From contig JAWDGP010006848.1 of assembly GCA_033675545.1 (NCBI GenBank), positions 62,001 through 126,000 of the forward strand: DNA of 64,000 nt. The letters run 5' to 3'. Within the stretch, counting starts at the first letter, position 1. Each line of letters begins with the position of its first letter. Positions 1-46,063 of this stretch are shown in pieces. Position numbers and translations under genes: made by a program. The DNA is from Elysia crispata (Eukaryota; Mollusca; Gastropoda; Plakobranchidae). The notes under the pieces are model-generated. The model was not told where the DNA came from and did no database searches. It worked only from the letters and a program-made list of their open reading frames with translations.

Positions 1-3000
1 ACATCTCATTTCAAGAAAAAAATATAAGAAATCATTATAGTGTTTAGCATACATTGCTTCTTTTACTTGAGACCTGGTGCATTGTACCCCACTTGTTAAA
101 CTGGGTAAAATTTGAAAAAGGGGTGTGTCATATTACTACATGAAGAGGACAAAAAAAAAAAACATGTTCTTTAACAATTCTGCCATAAGTAATTCAAATT
201 AATATAAAAAAAAAAAAAAAGTTAAAACAAAAAATTGAACACCCAATTAACATGTACAAAACCACATTTGACTGCAAAGCACGCAACAGCTTACACCATA
301 TACATATGTATATCTAGACACTAACAACAAACCTACTTTGGACAAACGTAGCATCGGAGAAATAATCCCAAGTTATGCAAACAACAGTTCAAGACTAAAT
401 TACTATTGTAAAAGTAAGTGTAGTCACAAAACGGCTGCAAGATTTGTTTTGTTTGATTTTTTTTTTTAATTGGTATTTTGAAGATACTAGGAAAAAAATC
501 GACAGCTTGTTCAGCTGTATTTCCAGATTTTTCTTCAATTCAATACATTAATACATGTGGCAATTTTTTTTTCCTGCAGAACCAAATTAACACCACCCAC
601 TAAAAGATTTAATTATTGTCTTTTCATGGTTTTGTGAAAGCCATATTAGCAGACAATAAGCACACGCTTAGGCTGCTATGCCATGTGACACATTGAGAGG
701 TATCTGCAGAGAGTCAGTGCAAGTTGTATAATATTGCTTTCATTTGCCTGGAAAGAGCTGTGGTGCCAATTATAGACCTAAAAGTCTTAGTAAAACCTAA
801 ATTTTTCATTAAGAAGCTGAGAACAATCATTGCCTTCCAAGACTTGTTTTAAACACTAATCAAGTTTTCTACCAAGAGAAGCAAATTGGCATAAAAAAAA
901 TTCAGTGTTCCTAAGCACTATACATACACTGAATAAAAAGTCAAAAATAGTTCATATTAAAGATAAGACAACAAATAAATAAATAAAAAAAAAATATCCA
1001 GGTATAAATTTTATTCGATGCAAATCTCATCAATTGCCTTTTTTTTTTCTTAATCACAAAAAGGCATACTTTTCTTTTCAGGACATTTTAAAGAAATCTG
1101 CCTTGATAAGGTGCCTCAGAAAACCAGAGAGAGGTAAAATGTCGAATAAGTTTGGTCATATCCATTTCTCCTAAACAAGAACAGAGACCAAAAAAAAAAA
1201 ATATGCAAATTCAGAGACAGTATAAGTTTCGAAAACTACTGTACAGCATTCCTAGACCAAGGAGATCAACACTAGCACAATATCAACAGATGTTTGAGAA
1301 AAAAAATAAAATCTTCAAATGAAAATGTTATTGCCAAGATTTTAATACAAGTACTCAAATTGGAATAATGTAAAGAAAAACAATAAAGCAGGGAAAAAAA
1401 AGGTACAGATGATCTTTGTTACTTTACAGTAATCTAAATGATCACATAAAAAGTGATCCAACAAAAAAGAACTACAGTGCAAATTTTGTTGATAATGAGA
1501 CATATATATGTGAATTTTAATGCATTAGATTAAGACTCACCGATGAAAATGCCTTTAATATTTAGGGTTTTTAAAATGATTAAGGGCACAGGGAGGAGAA
1601 AGCACAACATCACAATGTTAATATTTAATCATGCAATGTATATTCGACAGTGTTCACAAAAAGCAAACTAAACCATCACAAGACCATATCCTCACATTTC
1701 ATCTCATATATTTCACAATGCAATGGGATTACACTAGAAATAACAGTCTATAAGTATATTAAAGGCATTCACCATTCAAAGACAGTCAGAGAGTAACATT
1801 CTGAAAACTTTTTTAATCTGATTTTGACAATATAAGAGTTTTGAGAGTTAATTGGCTCTATATTACACAAAAAAGACTTGCTTTCCTTTCCCCTTTTTTT
1901 TCCAAACATAAGCCTGATCAATATAATTAGAGCCAGCAGAAGAGTATTTTCATAAAAGTAAAAGCTAAAGCCTCTTTCTACTAACAAACATTCGTTATTT
2001 TTGTTCTTATCAACCTAACCATAGCATTGCAAGTGCCTGATTAAAAAAAAAATAACAAACATAAGGTACATTAAAGTTATCAATGAGAAGAGGTGGTATA
2101 GTGTATGTAAGGATCAAATATAACCATGTGTAGGCATTAACACCAGAATCGCAATAAGTTGAATGTTTTGCTGCAGAAGTATTATTAATTATTGAGAGAA
2201 AAGATGCTGTACAATGTAAACTACTGTAATAGTACACACCTGACAAGCAAAGCACAGAAAGGATTGAAACAAACTCACAAAAGATTTTTATCCAGCAAAC
2301 TGATTGCATTAAACTTTTCTATGGTCATAAATATTATGTTTCACTTCAAAGCTACAAACTGCAAATAAATTGAGCTCTACAATGTCAGCAAAATTAATAT
2401 ATTTATAAAGCTAGATGAGGAAAATCTTCATTTGTTTAAGAGATATTCAATCTCCTTTGCCTCCAGACTCTCATTAGTATTCAATGCATGGAAAGTCGGT
2501 ACTCCTCTTAAAATTCAAAGCTCATTGTAAAAGCTTACCTCTAAGAACAAGAAATTCCTTAACATTTTCATAATTTTGCTCGAAAGATAATTCTGAACAT
2601 CTCATTGTTCTGCTAAACTTCAAGTATTTTTCAACAAAACAAACACACTGACTTTATTAAGGAAAATTTTTCAAAAAAATTCTTAAAAAATATTTGAATA
2701 ATGCAATGAGCTAATCAACATGCCTTCATAAAGCCAAAATACTAAATTGCTTGAGCTTATTTAGAATAAAATTAGAAGATTGATCGAAATCAGGAAAGAT
2801 TGAATATGCTGTTAGGAAACTAATCAATGTTGAACTAGGCAAATGACTGTTATAAATATCTCAGCTAATAGAAATGTGAACAAACCAATGCAGATAATAC
2901 TAAAAGTAAGATAATTTATGTAACCAACATCTCTGTGATGTTTTAAGCGCAAAAAAAAAATATGCTTTGCTTGTTACGTGTGCACTGAGCCTTTGAGATA

Positions 3001-4833
3001 AAGATTTTACTTTAAGCTTTTAAAGATCAAGAAGAAAGTTCTGCAAAATAATGCATCAAAGAAAGTGAAGAGCACTGTTTACACATGCACTTTAGAAAGA
3101 TGTAGGAAAGATAATGAGCCAATAAAGAAGAAACTTTGAAATATCAAAAATAAAAATAAAAAGGTGATTCAAAGAATAAAATGAGATTAAATAGATAGGT
3201 GGGAACAGATAAGAAGAAAGCTCATATCAAATATGACAACTGTTTTCAGATGTCAAACAATTATACATGACCAATTTAAGAAAAGAACCAGGCTAAAATT
3301 CTTTTTCAATGACATCATCCTGATAAGAAAAAGAAGAGACAGAGAAAGCTAATCAAATATCTGAAGATTCCTATCACCATTTCAAAGACTGTATAACCAC
3401 GCTTTAAAACAGAGCTTTAACAGGCAGAATACAAAAGAAAGAAAAAAAGTGTTAACACGTGCTTTCCTATTTAGGCCAACTAATTTTTCATACCAGGCTA
3501 AAATTAGTTCGTCAGTATCAGCCTATAATTTCGTTTCAGGGAATTTTTATATCTAGCAAAGATATTGGAAAGAAAAGCGTTTGACATCAGATGAATGACA
3601 AAGCTTAGAATTTATGATGGGGAATCTAAAAAAAAATGCATTAAGAAAATGATGAAAAATGCCTTCTTAAATTGAACAAAAAGTAAAAGGCATACAAAAC
3701 CATCAAAATACCACCTGTGCTGGCCGTGCACAGACAAGAAAAAAAAGGAAAATAAAAAATATGACACAATAGTAAAACAGGATAAGTTTTTTAATGAACA
3801 ACTTATAAATACAACACAACTTATTTATATCATCCTGAAAGAAAACTATGACAAAGCATAAACCTTATCATCATCATGCAGATTATTTTCTCCCTTTACA
3901 CTAAGACTCATTGTTTGGCCAAGTTAACAACAGAATTCCGTGGATATTTAAAGGTTGAAAATTATATTCCTAACAAGCTAGTTTACACAAAAATAACAAG
4001 TGCTTGGTTGAGCATATGATGATTGATCTCACATAAAAAGAAACAACCAAGTTAACTTGTACAACACTGTGGTCATTTCAACTGATTATAATGCTTATAT
4101 TCACAATATTTTCATTTAAAGTCTTCACTTGAAAAAAATAGTGATATAATAGCAATTGAAGCAGTATGTCCTCTGTGTACATAAGAAGATTAAAAAAAAA
4201 TTGTAGCAAAACATTTCTGAAGCTGGTCTAAAAAAAAAGTAATCCCCTGAAAAATTTGCTTTTCACAAACCATTTTGGCTGACAAAATTGTGTCTACAAA
4301 TATAAATGGTCAATAATTTTCTCTCATTCTTCTTTCATTTGCAAGAAAGAAAAAAAATTCTCTTAGGTCCAATTTCACAAAGTGCCCTACCAAGTCATGG
4401 GCAATATTTTTGACAAAAGCTATCTTTATACACAAAACATCATGAGATAAGCTGCCAAACAACATAAAGGGTACATCACAAGACAACAGATCCATTAATC
4501 AGACAGCACTCACTTTTTTTATAAAGCACAACTGAACTAGTTTTCACGAACCAGAAATTGTTTCTAATAGTAACTTTAATCTTTATCCCTGATTGTATTT
4601 TCTTTGTGAATACTATTAGACCTACTATCATTGCTAGCAAAGAGAATGCAGGAGATTGTGACATGGCAATACTACTGAATATCAGTGCTCCTGTACAAGC
4701 GTTAGAGAGATAAGGTTAGAATGCCATGCCCAAGACTCTGCTTGGGTTAGACAGGTAGTCTACAGGAGGCTCAAGCAGAAAGCATGGGACTGGACTATCA
4801 TTGTTCACAAAAATTATTCCATGGACAAATTAC
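1..4833 (-). other. CADPS: CADPS intron downstream of exon 16 (truncated by window)
   Basis: AT-rich, with many short A and T runs. I looked on the minus strand for the next conserved CADPS segment, which in vertebrates begins PHVDKGEAFAWW, and found no exon. No open frame resembles a known protein and no transposon end was recognised. The rest of the gene must lie left of position 1. Confidence 0.7.
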
Positions 4834-38187
<33,354 letters not shown>

Positions 38188-38522
38188 GGTCGCACGAGCG
38201 AAGTGGTGTAGAACAAAAATCTACTTTCTCGGGTAACACCATGCAAAATGTTTATTTATGACAAGCATAACAGTCAGACATTGATATGAACGACATTATT
38301 ACCACAAGCGCATGCGCTTCAAGGAATATTTATACGGAAGTTAGTTGAATTAAATTGTTGAACATATTTTTAATATTTTTGGTACTTTTCAGTTTAATTT
38401 GATACTATTATTGATAAATTGTATTGTAATTTAAAAAAAATACTGTGCTATGAGAACCTTCTTTTTTAACGCGAGAAAGCCCGTGCTAACCGTCTGTGTA
38501 GCCCCCGGAAATGTTCAATATT
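38188..38522. promoter_or_regulatory. Putative bidirectional promoter between CADPS and KMT2E
   Basis: About 335 bp separate the CADPS start codon from the YY1-like site that begins the presumed KMT2E leader. The segment holds a perfect NRF1-like palindrome and an ETS core, and is richer in CpG than its surroundings. CADPS would be transcribed leftward and KMT2E rightward. No TATA box sits convincingly for either gene. Transcription starts are inferred. Confidence 0.5.
38306..38319. promoter_or_regulatory. NRF1-like palindromic site
   Basis: AAGCGCATGCGCTT, a perfect 14-bp palindrome containing the NRF1 core GCGCATGCGC, about 120 bp upstream of the CADPS ATG. Confidence 0.6.
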
Positions 38523-38533
38523 ATGGCCGCCAT
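38505..38533 (+). promoter_or_regulatory. ETS core and YY1-like site
   Basis: CCGGAA at 38505-38510 followed by ATGGCCGCCAT at 38523-38533. An ETS site just before a GCCGCCAT element is a common arrangement at TATA-less housekeeping start sites, so KMT2E transcription probably starts near here. Confidence 0.45.
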
Positions 38534-38675
38534 AGTTGTCACAGAAGGCAAAATAATTGCACTAATTTCTGCATGTATTTTCGTTCTGAAAATTCCTGAC
38601 CTTTCAGATGTTGTGTTTAAACGTTCTTTTAAGCAGTGTCTTTCCATAAAATTTTCACAAAGAAGAATCACTTAG
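38523..38675 (+). other. Small ORF (50 codons) in the presumed KMT2E leader
   Basis: An ATG inside the YY1-like site opens a 50-codon frame beginning MAAIVVTEGKIIALISACIF, with a short hydrophobic stretch and a basic end. I recognise no relative. If transcription starts upstream of it, it is an upstream ORF of KMT2E; if initiation is within the YY1 site it may not be translated. Confidence 0.3.
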
Positions 38676-38913
38676 ATCTAGATCTAGATTTCATTTGAGG
38701 GTTTTTTAAACATTGTAAACAAACGATTGAGCATCGTCCATTTTGTTTTGTTTACGTTGGTTTTTCATTACTTCGAAGGCAGTTGATAGCTCTTAAATTG
38801 TTTTACCGAGGTGGATATTTAAATTAATCTAGATCTAGTATCATCCTTAGCTTGTGCACTTTTTTGGAAATTTAAGCTATTTTCCCATGGATTTGATTCA
38901 GGACTAAGTGTAG
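38523..38913 (+). other. KMT2E: Presumed noncoding first exon of KMT2E
   Basis: Inferred from three things: promoter-type motifs at its left end, a good donor TAG|GTAAGAATG at 38913/38914, and an acceptor (TTCCGAACAG) at 47107 directly before the first coding exon. No RNA evidence. Other donors, such as GAG|GTGGAT near 38809, are possible. Confidence 0.35.
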
Positions 38914-41900
38914 GTAAGAATGAAATCTAGATTAAATAGTCGTATAATCTAATTCCAATTTAGATCTAGATTTTCTAGATCAAGAGTGTAGGATCTAGAT
39001 CTAGATTTAGATCAGGCTAGATTCTAGATTTTTATGTCTGGATCTGGAGCTAGATCTGATGTCTATTTGAACCGAAGAATAAAATTTCAGACTGTCTGGA
39101 TCTTTGTGAAATGAGGTCAGATCTAGACCTACTACTAGACGTCTAGAACTAATCTCGAATTCAAGCATTTAGATCTAGATTCCAATCTATATCTCTAGAT
39201 TTAGGTAGATTCATATTTTTTTTAAATTCATTCACACATTCTTTTCATGACAAAATTAATAGATTCTTAATCTAACATGTTGATCATTGATTCTTAGATG
39301 AGATTTAGCCTCTCATAGTCATACAGTTAATTCGTACAAAATTGTTAGTGACTAGTGTAGTCATCATGGGTTAGATTGTTATCGCAATCATCATGGGTTT
39401 TACGGTGGACCGGTTTTACTACTGCAGTCTCACTTTAGTCTTAGGTGATTGGTCATTGGATGAGCGTTTTTCACTCTTTTTAAAACCACATCTTTCCCTC
39501 ATGCAGTCATTTTGATTAGACATGATCAGCAATATCGCAGTGTTTTGTTCCAGGTTCCATGTTGAAAGTGCAGCTATATTGAATTATTGGATATTAGCAA
39601 ATGACGCTACAATAGTACAAATCGCCAGATTTTTACTGCTTGTTAAAAAAAGCATAAAAAGTGGCGAAACTAATTTGGGGCTGTTTCAGTTCATTTTAGT
39701 CACATTTGTAGAGTTCCTGGAAAATTATTTGCCCCTAATAATTTCTAGATATGGTCTTACTTAGTTACTATCACTGCTGTTTAGGCTTTTCACTAACCAA
39801 ATTTTCTATCTAGTGCTTCTATAGTGCGCATTTTATAAGATTTTAAGGGTGTCTCATAGTTTTTAAAAGAATTGTGCGCCTCAACTAGATATGTATTTTA
39901 TAACTAGAGATCTAGATCTATATAGATTTGAGTTTTAAAACAATGGCCCATGATATTTTGTACTAAGATGTCCCTACTAAAGAAGCTGCCTTTAAATTTT
40001 TGTAAGATAATAATTAAATTATATCAGTTCCTCCATTTTAACTCAACGCCACCTATACTGCCCGACATCGCCCGTATGGACCACTGTATTGTGTACATCG
40101 CCCACCATCCCCCGTTTACTTTCATTTTAAGGTGTCTACTTTCTTTCCTTTGAACTACTCGGAAATCTCGTGCAAACCTCATTTATGTTTAGACGACACT
40201 TTATATTTTGTTTTGGTTATTTTATTTTTCGGACTGGATTTAGATATAAACGTGCTTCAAAATTGACCTTTTTTACTGGGATTTTTGGTGATTCCAAGGC
40301 CTAGGTTAGATCTAAAATTTAATTAGGATGGATGATCACTTGAACCATTTAAGGGATGCTACTAAAATGATTTATTTTGGTTATCTGCATGGTTATCCCT
40401 ACAATCAGCATGAAAATAATCACCATTGTCCATTTGAGATCGGGAGTCAGATTTTGATATTGAGATGGTAGTGAAGTGGGATTTTGATGGGGAAAAAACT
40501 GAAATGGTTGTGGAGTCAGATTGGAGTGAAGGATAAGTCTTAGAGAATTGATTTACTGGCTTAAACTTTGTTTTTTTTTTTAATTCAAGACCTTTAGTTT
40601 TTTTTTACAGGGTATTCAAAATTTTATCTTGTTTTGTTTGATTGTAATATTTTTTTAGAAGTGTAGATCTATTCTTTGTATGGAGTTATGTCCCTTCTCT
40701 TAGTTCAGGGCTTTATCTGAGCTGGAGTTACTTAGGTGAGGGTTGAGTTAATATGCAATGAAATTCTGGCCAGTTTATTTTATTCAACATAGAGCAGGTA
40801 CTTTAACACTGCTGTATTATACATGATCTATGTCTAGTGAAAGAGTAATTGATATACCCATATTTATTGGAATTCATGGTAAGTGCGGTGTAAGCAATCC
40901 TATATCAACAAAACTCAAGAATCGAGATCTAGAATCTAGTCTAGATTACAATCTTAATTATATTGAGCAATGCATCTAGGGACCAGTGAACCTCAAAATC
41001 TGCTCCCTGACTTGTGTGAAAAAAACATGTATGCATTAAATAAGTCTTGGTTAGTTCCATTCTAAATTATTATTTCATTGCCTAAATGATCTCAGTACTG
41101 AGTACAAGGATGCAGTCATCTGTCATTATTTTTTTAGATTATCTAGATTCTAGTACTTTTACTTCTAGATCGAATGGCTTGAAGTCTTCATCCAGCTTTA
41201 TTACCTCTTATATTGGAGTAATATTTCAGATTTTTTATAATACAGACCTAAATTCTAAAAAGGATAACTAAATCTGAAAGTATTTACTTGTTGCAAAAAT
41301 ATATTACTAGATCTATAGGCCTATCACATTTCGAAACTGAAATATTTTGCTCTATTTTTTTATTATTTCGTTATGATATCTTCCACTATTGGCCCCAAGC
41401 CTCTACAAGTGCACCGCCTGCCATCGCACACAATCTATTGGTGATAAAGAATGTCTGTGTACAAAACTATAGGCCTATAGATACAGAATAACAAGCAATT
41501 TGATACCTCTTCTGAACGAACAGAAACAACAGGTTTTCTTTTGTTACAATAAAAACTGCTAGCAACTATCCTCTTGCTTTTTCCAAGTTGGGCAATCATG
41601 GCCCAATTTAATCAGTCTCATAGATTCCACAGCTGTGGAATATATTGAGTGATTATTAAAATGAAAATGACTTTGAAAATGACATTCAAACAGTGTGTAG
41701 ATTGATCAGATGGAGAAAGGTCGGAAGTTGGTGGGCCTGAATCTAGATTTAGATTTAATTTGACACTTTTTTTTTCTGAATGAAAAGAGAGGTCAACCTA
41801 AATAATTTTAGTTAAAAAGAAAGTACATTCATTTTTAACAAAAAATTTGTAAAGTTAAATTATAAATTTAAAATAAAGAGTTAATGATTTTATGTTATGC

Positions 41901-42800
41901 TTTTGACATGAGTTACATCCCTTTTGTCAGTATTTAGGGGCTGTGCAGAAAAGCGGGCTTGTACCATTTTACAGGTCTACCAACCTTAATCTAATTCTAA
42001 ATATAATCCACTGCTATGGACTTTAGTAAGACTTGGATCTAGATCTAGATCTATTTTTGTGCTTTTGTTACAATTTGTACATATGCTAATTGACAAGATT
42101 CATTTTTCAGCCTTTATCCTTCATTCTACTTTTTAGTACTAGACCTATAATAGTATTATACTTTTATAGGCCTAATTGAAAGTATCAAACAAGTTTCATC
42201 TTTTGGAAAGAATTTTTTTTTGTTAAGATTAGCTTTAAAATTAAAGAAGAGCAACAGTACAAGTTTACTAAAACCAGAGCTGCAAGACCTAGATCTATTT
42301 GAAAAATATTTAAACTTTTACATATGTCAATAGCTTATTACCATCTGTCAACCCCATTAGACATAGGTAGCAACAAATTTTACAGTGACATTTGCCCCAT
42401 TTTCTGTAAATTTATGGAATTCTGTATATTTTGCACAGTCATGTTCTCAAGTGTTGATCCTGCCCTTGTGCCTGACCAAAATTGGCAAGGTCTTTACAGT
42501 TTTGAAAAAATAATACTTGTGAATTGCCTAATAAAGATGAACACTGTGATCTCAGTAGTGACAGCAATAGTGAGGTCTAAATCTAGTCTTAGGTACAATA
42601 AACCTCGACCTTTGGAAAGTAATACTGTTAGATCTAGATCTAGAATCTAGATTCAGTAAAAAGAGAACAACTGAAGATGTAAATCTAAATCTAGATGTTA
42701 GCAATGAAGAATGAATTAGGTCTTCAACTTATAGATCTAGCTCTTGACTAAGCACCACACCTTCTGATGCTTGATCTAGACCAAATCTAGCGGATATATA
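38660..42800. repeat. Region enriched in GATCTA/TCTAGA words
   Basis: Short runs of overlapping GATCTAGATCTAGA-type words occur dozens of times, densest at 38660-39200 and again near 40920, 42030, 42290 and 42630-42790. They are rare in most of the CADPS introns, with isolated cases at 10640, 22857 and 35585. They do not form one tandem array. AGGCCTATAG-type words also recur near 41310, 41470 and 42150. Confidence 0.75.
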
Positions 42801-43060
42801 GATGTAAACAGATGAAAGCTTTATTTCCTTGAAGTAAATAAGATCAACATGACTACCAAAAAAAAAATCGGCCAAAAAAAGTTTACCCATGGATTACTTT
42901 AATTGTCTGTACATAAGAGTTATAAATTGGCCTTTGAATTTCTTGCAAATGAAGTATACTAGAGTATATAAAGCTGTTGAATTTCTTTGCTAAGTCAAAT
43001 AATTATAGATATAATAATTTTTTTTTATTTTTCTTTATTTATTACCTGAACACAACACAC

Positions 43061-45832
43061 CACGGCTGTTAAAACATACCAAAAAGCGGCAACTTAGTTT
43101 GCTTCCAGGCCCTACCTCAGACGCCTGCAGTCAGTGGGCGGATCGGTGATCAATCACCTGTCAGGCAGGCTACAATCGTGTGTGCCCGTGCATGACGGTG
43201 CGCTGCTGTTAAATCTAATTTTGGGATTTTTTACTTGTTTTTGCATCGCGATAAATCTGGCCTCATTAACACCAAGTATATCAAACAAATATTCATTTTA
43301 AAGCTGAAATTGTCCTGAATACATCGCTATATTTTTTATCTCTCAATTATAAAGTGTTTAGATGGTGCAGGTGAATCTTCATACTTCTTGTAAAAGAACA
43401 GAAAAAAGTCTTGATTTTCATAACACCTCAGTTTAATAGGAATATTTCAAAAGTGAAACAATTTTATCGCTTAAAAATTGTTTCCCGATATTTAAAAGAT
43501 AAATATAAAAAACTTGTGAAAGTTTCATGTGCGAAGAGTTTTTCAGTGATTTTACATGATTTTTAAAAATAATTCCACACGCTCGGGCCTGCACGAACTA
43601 CCCGCAAATAACACTCTGCACTATAGATCTACCTTAGAAGCCTCAAACCAACACTATTAAATATGGAGCAGCACTTAAGGGCCATTCCCACTGTCGTTCC
43701 GAACTATCAGGTATTCGTTAGTTCCGCCCATTGGTTAACTATCACTCCGAACGCATGTCCACACTGTAAGGTAAACCCGATAGGTTAGAGGCAGATTGAA
43801 CGGTTGGCTGGCTCTGAGCCTAGATTTTGGCGGGTTTTGTGAAACATTATCACAATGATTATTCCATGCATCTGAGTTGAAGAAAAAAAGATATAGCAGG
43901 ACTTCTGTGTACCTCTGACTTGAAAACTTATTTTAGTTTCGGTGATTCAATTCAATTTTTAAAAGTTGAAAAAATAACAACACATCTTTTATTCGAGAAG
44001 GAAAAATAAGCATTTTTGTAATGGAGGATTCATTTTTAGAAGATCTTGATGATTTTTTAGCCATTTATATACTAATATCTGCTAGGAAAAGACGAAATAA
44101 AAAACGAGCTTTTTGGTAAAACAAAAAGGCTGTTGAAAAGGACACAGTACACCCATACAAATATTTTGAAAGAACTTCGGCCATACCCAGACGATTTCAA
44201 CAATTACCTGAGGATGGATGAAAAGACCAAGAAGTCGCAGTGTTGTTTTTTAACACATTGCATGCGTTATAGGCCTATTTATTTAGCTAGAATCAGATCC
44301 AGGCTTTAATATTACTCAACGGAAAAAAAATGTGGGAGGAACAAAGAGAGAAAAGTAAGTGTAGTTGATCTTTCTATCTTGAAAAGAAAGAGACAAGAGA
44401 GAGAGAGAGAGAAATAAGGTATTGGTTAATAAAAATTAAAACTATCTTTCTAAATAATGGTTAAAAATTGTTACTCGTGAACATTTTCACTAATTTTAAT
44501 ACGCTGAATCTGAATTTGTTAATAGATTTGGGCTATGGTTAATATTTCAAAATTTTTTAAAATACAAATTTTCCTGCGCCCATCAATCACTGACGCCGCC
44601 AGCCACGCCCCGGCTATCAAATAACTGCGCCAAAATATCAAGCTTGTTGGATTCGTCGGGCGGCGTGACGGTGGCCCCATGGAGTGACGAAAAACTATGA
44701 GATTTTCTCGTCCACACTGTCAGTTCCACCTCAAGGGTCGACCCATCAGGCGCCCAATACGTACCCGACAGTTCGGAGTGACAATGTGGACGCTGCTTTA
44801 GAATCTGAAAGCAACCAAAAGCTCCATGAAGTTTGCAGATCTTGTTGTGATAGATCTTTAAGTAGCAGATAGAGGAAACAATCAAAAGTTTCTCTGTGTG
44901 GACTTTATCAACGGCTCGTTACTAACTTTTGGTGTTCTCAACCATTTCCGGTAACGAAAAAAAAAAGATTTTTACAATATGCTTTTAATATTCTGACGTA
45001 ATTAAACTCAAAGCACTTAGGCGTCAGAGGTTTGAAGAAAGTTATAATAAAAGCTTGAAAATATTACAGACAGACAGACACAGAGAGAGAGAGAAAGCTC
45101 TTACTCTTAGCACACGCCCCGCCGATTGAAGAACGTAAGGCAAAGTAAACGTATGACTTATCTGTAAAGGGAGACAATGCGCAACCCTACTCAAGTTTCA
45201 TTTTCTTCTTAGTGCATGTTTTTAATTTTGTTAAAAGTTAACACCAGGCCTCCCTCATTTATGTTGACGCTCCACAGCTTGAACTGTGATGTTCTATCGT
45301 TTAGATTTATTATTTTATATCAAAACGCCGTACCAGTGCTGTAAGAAGTGGAATATCACAACTCAAACCCGCATAGCTTGGAAACGGAGAACTCTTCGCT
45401 AATGCCCTTTGGTGGGTGTTAAGTTCAACATATATATAAAATAAATGCTGTAAAAATTTTATCCCCAAAAATTGTTTCAATTTTTCATAAATGTGCCGTA
45501 AAAAACGTCACCAACTTATGATTATTCCAGATTCATGTACTTATTAAAGCACTCAATAACTCCATCAATTAAATGAAAAGAAGGGGAAAAAATATATCCT
45601 CGTATCGCTGAAATATAGATGTAACAAATTATATGATTTTTGTAGTTCTTCCTTTCATGCATAAGCTTAAATTCTCCATTGCTTTGGTGTAAAAATTAGA
45701 TCCAAAATCTAAAGTTGCGAGGAAAGGGGAATCCCCGTTCAGCAGGGGTGGTTGACCCCATGACCCGATCGGGTTACAAGCTGCTTCACGGGTGCGGCAG
45801 GCAAACTAAAATGCCGCTCTTTAACAGCCGTG
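43061..45832. mobile_element. DNA transposon of uncertain superfamily, carrying a Harbinger insertion
   Basis: The left end CACGGCTGTTAAA is mirrored exactly at the right end (TTTAACAGCCGTG). Both arms continue, after a short gap on the left, into AGCGGCA and TTAGTTTGC. Both ends are flanked by ACAC, a possible 4-bp target duplication. CAC termini with 4-bp duplications fit a Chapaev/CMC-type element, but no transposase was recognised, so the class is tentative. Without the 1.1-kb insertion and its target duplication the host element is about 1.65 kb. Confidence 0.6.
43678..44797 (+). mobile_element. PIF/Harbinger element, internally deleted, nested in the preceding element
   Basis: TTA at 43675-43677 and 44798-44800 is the 3-bp duplication expected of Harbinger. 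The left end AGGGCCATTCCCACTGTC pairs with the reversed right end AGCAGCGTCCACATTGTC, and both continue into TCCGAACT. Inside, a frame at 44021-44119 reads MEDSFLEDLDDFLAIYILIS then ARKRRNKKRAFW and stops. A shifted frame continues THTNILKELRPYPDDFNNYL-RMDEKT, the N-terminal pattern of Harbinger transposases. The DDE catalytic part is absent. Confidence 0.8.
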
Positions 45833-46038
45833 ACACATAATATGCATCACTCACTAAAAACAGTATTAGATTCAGAATCCTTGTTCATTCATGAAAAAAA
45901 TGATGTATAAAGCACTTTGTATCAGTCTGTTGATTGATCTATCCAATAATCTAAGACATACCTATTTTGTCGTGGGCTGTGTAGGACTAGTCGTTTAGCA
46001 TTGTGGGACTCAGTCAATTAATTTTTTTTGAATGGAAA

Positions 46039-46063
46039 GGGTGGGGTGGGGGAAGGGGGGGGG
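46039..46063 (+). other. Potential G-quadruplex
   Basis: GGGTGGGGTGGGGG then AAGGGGGGGGG: at least four G runs of three or more with loops of one to two bases on the plus strand, in an otherwise AT-rich intron. Confidence 0.6.
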
